64,000 nucleotides of DNA from Sciscionella marina DSM 45152 (GTDB lineage: Bacteria > Actinomycetota > Actinomycetes > Mycobacteriales > Pseudonocardiaceae): positions 203,306-267,305 of the forward strand of contig NZ_KB905465.1 in the NCBI RefSeq assembly GCF_000379465.1, read 5' to 3'. This document shows positions 42,694-49,455 of this stretch, in pieces. The notes beneath the pieces are model-generated. The model was not told where the DNA came from. It saw only the letters and a list, made by a program, of their open reading frames with translations, and did no database searches. The position numbers and the translations under genes are program-made. How positions within the stretch are numbered: position 1 is the first letter of the stretch; every line of letters begins with the position of its first letter.

Positions 42694-42888
42694 ACCGTCA
42701 CGTTAGCCGATCGCGCCCATCTCATCGCGCGGGGCTCATGGATTCCCTGGTCAGGACCGAAGACATGCCCTGCGTACCCCTTTGGACGCACGTGTGGGGG
42801 AGGCGACCCACCCAAATGCCGCCTTGTTTACACCCGATAGTGGTTTTAATGTCACCTGTACGGGGCAAGGCGAATGCATATCGACTAC

Positions 42889-42909
42889 CGACGGCAACCG
42901 TTGCTGTCG
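42889..42909. repeat. Short hairpin upstream of the GVRI-repeat peptide
   Basis: CGACGGCAA (42889-42897) and TTGCTGTCG (42901-42909) can form a 9-bp stem (one G-T pair) with a 3-nt loop, ~70 bp before the peptide start. There is no U-tract, so an operator is more likely than a terminator. Confidence 0.4.
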
Positions 42910-42978
42910 TATTCGTTCGGTATTTAGCTGATTGTCCGTCTTAACGAGTGAATAAAGCTATTCGACGAAGGAGTGCTC

Positions 42979-43074
42979 ATGAACACCGACCGCGGCACCG
43001 GAGTCCGTATCAACCGTGGCGTCCGCATCAATCGCGGTGTGCGCATCGACCGGGGTGTCCGGATCAACCGCTGA
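42979..43074 (+). CDS. 31-aa Arg-rich peptide of GVRI(N/D)R repeats
   Basis: ATG 42979 follows AAGGAG by 6-7 nt and TGA is at 43072-43074. The product is MNTDRGT followed by four hexapeptides of pattern Gly-Val-Arg-Ile-(Asn/Asp)-Arg, with nine Arg and two Asp in 31 residues. The four 18-bp DNA units differ at many synonymous positions (Gly GGA/GGC/GGT, Val GTC/GTG, Arg CGT/CGC/CGG) and change the protein only once (Asn to Asp), so the peptide sequence seems to be what is conserved. A strong terminator (43109-43148) follows, making a complete monocistronic unit. The 285-bp upstream gap is AT-rich for this genome. I know of no family; an alternating beta-strand peptide is inferred. Confidence 0.7.
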   Translation: MNTDRGTGVRINRGVRINRGVRIDRGVRINR

Positions 43075-43108
43075 CCAGCGAGCCCACCGGGGAATACGCA
43101 ACGGAGCC

Positions 43109-43148
43109 AGCCCGCCGCCATCGAGTGCCGTGCACCCGGCGGCGGGCT
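43109..43148. terminator. Terminator between the repeat peptide and HNH genes
   Basis: AGCCCGCCGCC (43109-43119) and GGCGGCGGGCT (43138-43148) form a perfect 11-bp stem with an 18-nt loop between convergent genes. No U-tract. Confidence 0.65.
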
Positions 43149-43169
43149 CCATGCGTTCGGTGAGCGCTC

Positions 43170-43775
43170 CTACGCCGCCGGCTCGAGGTAGGGCAACCAC
43201 AACGGGTCGGTGTGCCGCACGCCCGCGAGCAGCCGCCAGTGCGGCCCCTTCGGCGCGGTGGGCTTCCTCGGCAGGGTCCAGCCGAGTTCGGAGAGCAGCT
43301 TGTCCGACTTACGGTGGTTGCATCGGGCACAACTGGCCACACAGTTCGTCCAGCTGTGCGGTCCGCTCCTGCTCCGCGGGATGACGTGGTCGATGGTCTC
43401 CGCGCGGGCGCAGCAGTACACACACCGATAGTGGTCCCGGTACATCACGCCCGCCCTGGTGAGCGGAACCTTCGCCCGGTAGGGCACCCGGACGTAGTTC
43501 TCCAGGCGGATCACCGAGGGCACGGTGACCTCCAGGCGCGCGGAGTGCAGCAGCGCGCCGGCCGGATCGTCGTGCACGACCTCGGCCTTGCCGCAGACGA
43601 GCAGTACGATCGCCCTGCGTAGCGGGAGTGCGGTGAGCGGTTCATAGGTCGCGTTGAGCAACAGCACCTGGCGCTTGCCCCATGGCCAGCCGATCGGGTC
43701 GCGGCACGCGTCCGTCCCCGCCGCCTCGCCGTCCTGCTGCGTGGCAGCGTTCGGGATCGGTTGTCGATCTATCAC
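43170..43775 (-). CDS. HNH endonuclease (Rv2469c orthologue)
   Basis: A 201-residue protein with the actinobacterial layout VLLLNATYEPLTALPLRRAI, then VIRLENYVRVPYRAKVPLTR, and a zinc-HNH domain: CVYCCARAETIDHVIPRSRS, NCVASCARCNHRKSD with both CxxC pairs and the catalytic His. These nucleases are widely conserved and thought to act on damaged or foreign DNA; no substrate is proved. GTG 43775 has GGAGG 7 nt upstream; the longer frame to 44648 is a shadow of the MscS gene. It stands head to head with the MscS gene. Confidence 0.88.
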   Translation of the reverse strand: MIDRQPIPNAATQQDGEAAGTDACRDPIGWPWGKRQVLLLNATYEPLTALPLRRAIVLLVCGKAEVVHDDPAGALLHSARLEVTVPSVIRLENYVRVPYRAKVPLTRAGVMYRDHYRCVYCCARAETIDHVIPRSRSGPHSWTNCVASCARCNHRKSDKLLSELGWTLPRKPTAPKGPHWRLLAGVRHTDPLWLPYLEPAA

Positions 43776-43955
43776 GCGACCACCTCCACCGGGTGCACGC
43801 ACAGTCGACCACAAATACGGGTGAAAAGCACGTACGATTTGGCCACATGTCGCGGAGTCGACAACGACAGTGACCAACCTGGCCTCGGCAAGTAGCCTCG
43901 ATGGGGCCGCCAAGGGCACTGACCTGAACATCCCCTGAACAGACCCGAAAGTTCG

Positions 43956-44963
43956 ATGTCGCCTTCCGCCACCTTCGCCGCTCCCCTGTCCGATGCGTTT
44001 TCCGGTACCGGCACCCCGCCGGACTGTGTGCGCGATGCCGACAGCTGGTGCTCCAAGCTCTACAGCCTCACCGGAAGCAACTGGCTCGCCTCGAGCGCGG
44101 ATTGGCTGGTCGCCAAACCGGCGACGATCCTGCTCATCCTGATCGTCGCGCTGCTGGTGCGCTGGCTCGCCCGGCGCGCGATCGATCGCGCCGTCCAGGA
44201 ACGGCCGGACGGGAAGAAACCCGCGCTGCTGCGCCCGTTCAAGGAGCGCGTCACCCGGACGCCCGCGGCCACGGAACGGCGACGGCAGCGCGCGAGGACC
44301 ATCGGCTCGGTACTGAAATCCCTGCTGAACTTCATGGTCTTCGGTATCGCGGCGGTACTGGTCCTCGGCGAGCTCGGGGTGAACCTGACCCCGATCATCG
44401 CCTCGGCCGGGGTGATCGGGGTCGCGGTCGGTTTCGGCGCCCAGACACTGGTACGCGATTTCCTCTCCGGCATGTTCATGATGGTCGAGGACCAGTACGG
44501 GGTCGGCGATGTGATCGACACCGGTGAGGCGATCGGCACCGTGGAGTCGGTCGGACTGCGCGTGACCACACTGCGCGATCTGAACGGCACCGTGTGGTAC
44601 GTGCGCAACGGCGAGGTGCTGCGGATCGGGAACTTCAGCCAGGGCCACGCGGTCGCCGTGGTGGATGTGCCGATCTCCGGCAACGCGGATGTGGACGAGG
44701 CGCTCGCGGTCGTGGACCGGGTCCTGCGCGCCGAGGAAACCCTTGCCGCCCTCGGTGAGGCCATGCTCGAGGAACCCCAGCTGCTCGGGGTGGAATCGGT
44801 GACCGCGGAAGGCATCGGGCTGCGTGCCACGCTGAAGGTCCGCCCCGGTAAACAGTGGGCCATCCAGCGGTTGTTGCGGGCGCGCATCGTGGACGCGCTG
44901 CGCGACGCCGGGGTACCCGGCCCCGCGATCCGGATCGGCTCCGGCGAGAGCCGGAACGGGTAA
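43956..44963 (+). CDS. MscS-family mechanosensitive channel
   Basis: A 335-residue membrane protein: helix 1 [17 protein letters not shown], a basic cytoplasmic loop with [20 protein letters not shown], helix 2 [19 protein letters not shown], pore helix [20 protein letters not shown] with the MscS Gly/Ala pattern, followed by [20 protein letters not shown] and the beta domain [20 protein letters not shown]. It opens on membrane tension to release ions during osmotic downshock. The C-terminal vestibule domain is present. It is separate from the HNH gene and followed 14 bp later by glbO. Confidence 0.92.
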   Translation: MSPSATFAAPLSDAFSGTGTPPDCVRDADSWCSKLYSLTGSNWLASSADWLVAKPATILLILIVALLVRWLARRAIDRAVQERPDGKKPALLRPFKERVTRTPAATERRRQRARTIGSVLKSLLNFMVFGIAAVLVLGELGVNLTPIIASAGVIGVAVGFGAQTLVRDFLSGMFMMVEDQYGVGDVIDTGEAIGTVESVGLRVTTLRDLNGTVWYVRNGEVLRIGNFSQGHAVAVVDVPISGNADVDEALAVVDRVLRAEETLAALGEAMLEEPQLLGVESVTAEGIGLRATLKVRPGKQWAIQRLLRARIVDALRDAGVPGPAIRIGSGESRNG

Positions 44964-44964
44964 C

Positions 44965-44980
44965 TAGACTCGGGACCGTG
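44965..44980 (+). promoter_or_regulatory. TAGACT -10 box of leaderless glbO
   Basis: TAGACT (44965-44970) lies 7 nt before GTG 44978, immediately after the MscS stop, with no ribosome binding site. Confidence 0.45.
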
Positions 44981-45376
44981 GCAGCACCAGAGCAACCGGA
45001 GCAGATTTCCTTCTACGAGGCCGTCGGTGGCGCCGAGACCTTCCACCGCATCGTGCACCGCTTCTACCAGGAGGTCGCCGAGGACGAGGTGCTCCGGCCG
45101 CTGTACCCGGAGGAAGATCTGGGCCCGGCCGAGCGGCGCCTGCGGATGTTCCTCGAGCAGTACTGGGGCGGCCCGCACACCTACTCCGAGGAGCGCGGCC
45201 ATCCGCGGCTGCGGATGCGGCACGCGCCGTTCACCATCGGCCCCATCGAGCGCGACGCCTGGCTGCGCTGCATGCGGATCGCCGTGGACGAGGCCGGACT
45301 GCAACCGCGGCACCGTGACCAGCTGTGGCAGTACCTGGAGATGGCCGCCCAGTCGATGGTGAATTCCTGGCTGTGA
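44978..45376 (+). CDS. glbO: Group II truncated haemoglobin
   Basis: A 132-residue globin of the GlbO type: [20 protein letters not shown] (B10 Tyr30), [20 protein letters not shown] (CD1 Tyr43), [20 protein letters not shown] (proximal F8 His82) and RDAWLRCM (G8 Trp95). These residues are diagnostic of group II. GlbO binds O2, NO and H2O2 and is thought to support respiration or detoxify oxidants. GTG 44978 gives the family length; the frame upstream to 44855 is MscS shadow. It lies between the MscS gene and aglA, as Rv2470 lies before Rv2471. Confidence 0.93.
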   Translation: MAAPEQPEQISFYEAVGGAETFHRIVHRFYQEVAEDEVLRPLYPEEDLGPAERRLRMFLEQYWGGPHTYSEERGHPRLRMRHAPFTIGPIERDAWLRCMRIAVDEAGLQPRHRDQLWQYLEMAAQSMVNSWL

Positions 45377-45433
45377 TGTTCACCCCGGAGTAGTTCTCGA
45401 CTCACCGGTAGCTCGCACAGCCGTCCGGGTGGC

Positions 45434-47050
45434 ATGATCTGCAAGATGCGACGGGGCGCAGCGAGCAGCACGCTCGTCATCGGGGACAGCACCTGGTGGC
45501 GGGACGCGGTGTTCTATCAGGTCTATGTCCGCTCGTTCGCGGACTCGAACGGTGACGGCATCGGTGATCTCGAGGGGATCACCTCCAGGATCGGCTATCT
45601 CGACCTGCTCGGCGTGGATGCGCTCTGGCTCACCCCGTTCTACCCCTCCCCGATGGCCGATCACGGCTACGACGTCGCCGATCCCCGGGATGTGGATCCG
45701 CTCTTCGGCGATCTCGCCGCCTTCGAACGGCTGCTCGCCGAGGCACACGCGCACGGCATCCGGGTGACCATCGATCTGGTGCCCAACCACACCTCGGCGC
45801 AGCACCCGTGGTTCACCACCGCGCTGGCCTCGCCACCGGGCAGCAAGGAACGCGAACGCTACATCTTCGCCGAGGGCAACGGCTCCGAACCGCCGAACAA
45901 CTGGGTCTCCGCGTTCGGCGGGCCCGCGTGGACCCGGGTCCCGGACGGGCAGTGGTACCTGCACCTGTTCGCCCCGGAACAGCCCGACCTGAACTGGGAC
46001 AATCCCGAGGTGCGCGCCGACATGGAGCGGACACTGCGGTTCTGGCTCGAACACGGCGTCGACGGGTTCCGGATCGACGTGGCGCACGGTATGGCGAAAC
46101 CGCCGACCCTCGCGGACATGGATCCGCGGATCATCGAGGCCCAGCGGCGCGGCGAGGACGTGTTCGCCACCGATCTGCGCACCGATCCGCGCTGGGACAA
46201 CGAGGGCGTGCACGACATCCATCGCGGGATCCGCAAGGTCGTCGAGGAGTACCAGGGCACCGTGACCGTCGGCGAGGTGTGCGTGCACGACGACGAGCGC
46301 TTCGCCCGCTACGTGCGCCCGGACGAGCTGCATCTCGGCTTCAATTTCCGGCTGCTGCAGGCCGAGTTCGGGGCGGAACCGATGCGCGCGGCCATCGAGC
46401 ACACGCTGGCCGCCGTGCAGGACACCGGTGCGCCGCCCACCTGGACGCTGTCCAACCACGACGTGTCCCGCGAGGTGACCCGCTACGGCGGCGGTGAGCT
46501 CGGCCGCGCGCGGGCCAGGGCGATGCTGCTCGTCGAGCTCGCCCTCCCGGGGGCGGTGTTCCTCTACAACGGCGCGGAGCTCGGCCTGCCCGATGTGGAT
46601 CTTCCCGACTGGGCGCTGCAGGATCCGCGCTGGGAACGCTCCGGGCACACCCAGCGCGGCCGGGACGCCTGCCGGGTTCCGCTGCCCTGGGAAGGCGAGG
46701 CACCCGGCTACGGGTTCACTCCCGGGGAACGGAGCTGGTTGCCCATGCCGGAGCACTGGGCGGGGCTGACCGCGGCCGCCCAGCTCGAGGACCCGGATTC
46801 CACCCTTTCGCTCTACCGGAAGGCCATCGAACTGCGGCACACCGATCCGTCGTTCGCCGGAACCGAGATCGAGTGGTACGGCGCGCCCGAGGGCTGCCTG
46901 GCATTCCGGCGCAAGGGCGGCGGGCTCACCTGCGCGCTGAACACCACCGGCGCCCCGGTTCCCCGGCCACCGGGCAAACTGCTGCTGGCCAGTGGTCCCT
47001 TCGATGGGGACGAGCTCGCACCGAACACCGCCGTCTGGCTCACCGCCTGA
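45434..47050 (+). CDS. aglA: Alpha-glucosidase, GH13 (oligo-1,6-glucosidase/AglA type)
   Basis: A 538-residue GH13 enzyme: WWRDAVFYQVYVRSFADSNG at the start, region I DLVPNHTS, region II GFRIDVAHG with nucleophile Asp215, acid/base Glu281 in TVGEVCV and Asp343 in LSNHDVSR. It releases glucose from alpha-1,4 or alpha-1,6 oligosaccharides or trehalose-related sugars in the cytoplasm; no signal peptide is present. ATG 45446 is an alternative start, four codons later. It follows glbO as in mycobacteria (Rv2470-Rv2471). Confidence 0.9.
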   Translation: MICKMRRGAASSTLVIGDSTWWRDAVFYQVYVRSFADSNGDGIGDLEGITSRIGYLDLLGVDALWLTPFYPSPMADHGYDVADPRDVDPLFGDLAAFERLLAEAHAHGIRVTIDLVPNHTSAQHPWFTTALASPPGSKERERYIFAEGNGSEPPNNWVSAFGGPAWTRVPDGQWYLHLFAPEQPDLNWDNPEVRADMERTLRFWLEHGVDGFRIDVAHGMAKPPTLADMDPRIIEAQRRGEDVFATDLRTDPRWDNEGVHDIHRGIRKVVEEYQGTVTVGEVCVHDDERFARYVRPDELHLGFNFRLLQAEFGAEPMRAAIEHTLAAVQDTGAPPTWTLSNHDVSREVTRYGGGELGRARARAMLLVELALPGAVFLYNGAELGLPDVDLPDWALQDPRWERSGHTQRGRDACRVPLPWEGEAPGYGFTPGERSWLPMPEHWAGLTAAAQLEDPDSTLSLYRKAIELRHTDPSFAGTEIEWYGAPEGCLAFRRKGGGLTCALNTTGAPVPRPPGKLLLASGPFDGDELAPNTAVWLTA

Positions 47051-47129
47051 ATCCGGGCCAACCGAAGACGGACATCGCGCGTATACCAAGTAGATTCGGC
47101 TCACCGGTTCGACTACCTGGGGTATCGCG

Positions 47130-48191
47130 ATGCAGGCTAGGCGAAGACAGACGGTACTGCGGATACATTTCACGCCCGAGGACGTCCTGCGCACCCGGCT
47201 GCTCGCGGCTCCGGACCCGATGTGGGAACTCGTGCTCAGCAGCCATCGCCTGCGCAAACCCGCCCAGTGCCCCGCGCACGCCCGCTGGCGCGGCATGGTG
47301 ACCGGCGCGCTCGCCGATGAACGCACCAGGACCAGCCTCCGAATCCTCACCCATCTGATCCCCGATGCGGGCAACTTCCCCGACTTTCTCACTCCCTATC
47401 CCAGCCTGACCCCGCACCCGGAGACCACGGATTTCGCCGCCGAACTCGAAACCGTCCTGGCCACCCCGCGCGGAGTGCTCGCCCGCGATATGCACCCGGA
47501 CAGGCTCGGCAGGAACACCGGCGGATTCGGGCGCGCCATCGCCGAGTCCGATCGTGCCGCGATCGACGAACTCAGCACGGCACTGCGGCACTACTTCCAC
47601 ACCTTCGTCCGGCCCTACTGGGCCGACATCGGCGCCACCATCACGCAGAACGCCGAGCGGCACGGCCGCCGCCAGCTCAGCGGGGGCACCGAGGCCCTGC
47701 TCGGCGACCTCGGGCCGACCTTCCGGTGGAACTGGCCGGTGCTCGAGACCGACTACGTCCGTGACCGCGAGCTGCACCTCGGTGGCCGGGGACTGCTGCT
47801 CGTGCCCTCCTACTTCTGCCGCGGCACCCCGGTCACCATGATCGACGCCGAACGCAGGCCCGTGCTGACCTTCCCCGCCGTGCACAGTCCCACCGCACCC
47901 AGTCCCGTCGCACCCAGTCCCGTCGCCCCCAGTCCCGTCGCGCACGCGGCCATCGAGCGCGGTGCGCACCTCGACGGGATACTCGGCACCACCCGCGCGC
48001 GCATCCTGTACACCCTCCAGGAACAGCACTCCACCAGCGCGCTCGCCGAAGCCATCGAGCTGTCCGCGGCCTCGGCCAGCCAGCAGGTCACCCTGCTGCG
48101 TGAGGCGGGCCTGGTCAGTTCGCGGCGCACCGGGCAGTCGGTGCTGCACTCGATCACTCCGCGGGGCCGGATGCTGTTGTCCCGGCCCTGA
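47130..48191 (+). CDS. ArsR-like winged-helix regulator with Pro-rich linker
   Basis: A 353-residue protein: a large N-terminal domain (RIHFTPEDVLRTRLLAAPDP, WELVLSSHRL, LRHYFHTFVRPYWADIGATI, LLVPSYFCRGTPVTM), a Ser-Pro-Val-Ala-Pro repeat linker (~residues 252-272) and a C-terminal ArsR-type winged helix (LGTTRARILYTLQEQHSTSA, SASQQVTLLREAGLVSSRRT). Proteins of this DUF5937/HTH type are abundant in Streptomyces and Pseudonocardiaceae and poorly known. It occupies the region where M. tuberculosis has Rv2472-Rv2473. The linker is coded by a 15-bp minisatellite and could vary in length. Confidence 0.75.
   Translation: MQARRRQTVLRIHFTPEDVLRTRLLAAPDPMWELVLSSHRLRKPAQCPAHARWRGMVTGALADERTRTSLRILTHLIPDAGNFPDFLTPYPSLTPHPETTDFAAELETVLATPRGVLARDMHPDRLGRNTGGFGRAIAESDRAAIDELSTALRHYFHTFVRPYWADIGATITQNAERHGRRQLSGGTEALLGDLGPTFRWNWPVLETDYVRDRELHLGGRGLLLVPSYFCRGTPVTMIDAERRPVLTFPAVHSPTAPSPVAPSPVAPSPVAHAAIERGAHLDGILGTTRARILYTLQEQHSTSALAEAIELSAASASQQVTLLREAGLVSSRRTGQSVLHSITPRGRMLLSRP
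47886..47945 (+). repeat. 15-bp minisatellite inside the ArsR-like gene
   Basis: Four 15-bp units beginning AGTCCC (47886, 47901, 47916, 47931) encode the repeated SPxAP linker. Units differ by one to three bases. Confidence 0.85.
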
Positions 48192-48207
48192 GCAGCGCCG
48201 CGATGGA

Positions 48208-48303
48208 TCAGTCTCCGGACACGACTTCCCAGGGGGGAGCATCCTCGGACACGGCCCAGGAATCCGACGCGTCTTCGTAGGCTTCGGCGAGTTCCACAGG
48301 CAT
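48208..48303 (-). CDS. 31-aa very acidic peptide downstream of Rv2474c orthologue
   Basis: ATG 48303 follows GGAGAGGA (9 nt) and the frame ends at TGA 48208-48210. The peptide starts MPVELAEAYED, has a middle SDSWAVSEDA and ends PPWEVVSGD: nine acidic residues, none basic, two Trp and no Cys. It begins 39 bp after the stop of the Rv2474c-like gene on the same strand and so would be the third gene of the thioesterase operon. Codon use is plausible for the genome. Its size and acidic, Trp-containing composition recall leader or precursor peptides, but no modifying enzyme is near, and an operon-encoded microprotein partner is equally likely. Confidence 0.55.
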   Translation of the reverse strand: MPVELAEAYEDASDSWAVSEDAPPWEVVSGD

Positions 48304-48342
48304 AGGAGGGTTCCTCTCCGGATGGCCGTCGGCCGCGGAAAG

Positions 48343-48990
48343 CTACAGCAGCAGCGGGAGCTGGGCGTGCCTGCGCCGCACGATGGCGCCGAACCTGGCG
48401 TCGACACGCAGCCAGGCATCGGTCGCGGTGACCTTGACCCGTTCGCCTTCCGGGACATCGCGGTCCAGGAACCCCATGCCGGACATGGCGAACAGGGCCC
48501 GCATGGGGATCTCGACGCGCAGTCCGGCGCCCTCGACCGTGAGCACGGACTGGTCGAGCAGGGATGCCGGTGGGTTCCCGGTCGGCCCGGTGTTGGCCTT
48601 CGCGAGTTCCACGCCTTTCTCGGCGAGTTCGGCGAGCACGCTCGCCGGCGGGGTGTCCAGCGCGGCCCAGCCCTGTTGCGGGGGAAGCGGCGCGCGCCAC
48701 AACAGATCACGCGGCGGTCCCGCGTCGAGGTGCGGACCGCCGACCACGGCGAGCGCGGCGAGCAGTTCGTTCCCGGAGACGGTGCTGTCCCCCGGTTGGA
48801 CGGTGCCCGCGACGGTGCGGGTGGCGAGCACGTCGAAGGGGGTGGCGAACCAGGCCTCGAGCAGGCGGGCGTCCCGGTTGCGCAGCCGCACCACGCCCTC
48901 GGTCTCGAGGCGCACGGCGCGCGCGACGAACGCGCCGAGGGTCTCCCGCTCGGCGCGTCCGGGGATCTCGATGCGCACCGGTTCAGGCAC
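48343..48990 (-). CDS. Conserved hypothetical (Rv2474c-like)
   Basis: A 215-residue protein: RIEIPGRAERETLGAFVARA at the N-terminus, LRNRDARLLEAWFATPFDVL, SGNELLAALAVVGGP and a final VKVTATDAWLRVDARFGAIV. GTG 48990 overlaps the thioesterase stop by 8 bp and gives the expected length, about the same as Rv2474c. No domain or catalytic motif is obvious. Co-translation with an acyl-CoA thioesterase suggests a related role. The longer frame to 49044 lies inside the thioesterase gene. Confidence 0.75.
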   Translation of the reverse strand: MPEPVRIEIPGRAERETLGAFVARAVRLETEGVVRLRNRDARLLEAWFATPFDVLATRTVAGTVQPGDSTVSGNELLAALAVVGGPHLDAGPPRDLLWRAPLPPQQGWAALDTPPASVLAELAEKGVELAKANTGPTGNPPASLLDQSVLTVEGAGLRVEIPMRALFAMSGMGFLDRDVPEGERVKVTATDAWLRVDARFGAIVRRRHAQLPLLL

Positions 48991-49423
48991 TGCCCCTGCC
49001 CGGGGTCTCGGCCAGCCAGCCGGCGAGGAAGTCCCGCTCGGCATCGCTGAGCCTGCGCGGACTCGACTGCTCGAGATCGTACGGCGCGATCAGGGTGTGC
49101 GCGGTGGCCACGGTCCGCGCGCGCTCACCCCGCCCGGAGACCACGGTGTAGTCCATCGCGAAGCTCGCCGCGCGCAGATCGCGCACGGCGAGCTCGATGC
49201 GAACCGCGGAGCCGTCCACCACGAGCGGTGCCCGGTACTCGATGGACAGCTTCGCCACGACCACACCCTTGCCGAGCTCGGTGACGCCGCGGCGCACCGC
49301 TTCCTCGAACAACAGCGCTACCCGCGCCTCCTCGAGGATGGTGACCAGGCTCGCGTGGTTGACGTGCCCGAACGCGTCCATATCGGACCAGCGCGGCCGC
49401 ACCTCGGCCACGAATACGCCCAC
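48983..49423 (-). CDS. 4HBT-family acyl-CoA thioesterase (Rv2475c orthologue)
   Basis: A 146-residue hotdog-fold thioesterase: VRPRWSDMDAFGHVNHASLV has the catalytic Asp of the 4-hydroxybenzoyl-CoA thioesterase class, followed by LEEARVALLFEEA and VVVAKLSIEYRAPLVVDGSA. It hydrolyses acyl-CoA thioesters. The start is GTG 49423, 32 bp downstream of the gdh stop on the same strand. It lies between gdh and the Rv2474c-like gene, as Rv2475c does. Confidence 0.9.
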   Translation of the reverse strand: MGVFVAEVRPRWSDMDAFGHVNHASLVTILEEARVALLFEEAVRRGVTELGKGVVVAKLSIEYRAPLVVDGSAVRIELAVRDLRAASFAMDYTVVSGRGERARTVATAHTLIAPYDLEQSSPRRLSDAERDFLAGWLAETPGRGSA

Positions 49424-49455
49424 AGTGAACTGCCCTTCAAACTCCGGAAAAACGA

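Noticed and set aside
43776..44648. Long N-terminal extension of the HNH nuclease frame
   Set aside because: It is antisense to the MscS gene; GTG 43775 has a good ribosome binding site.
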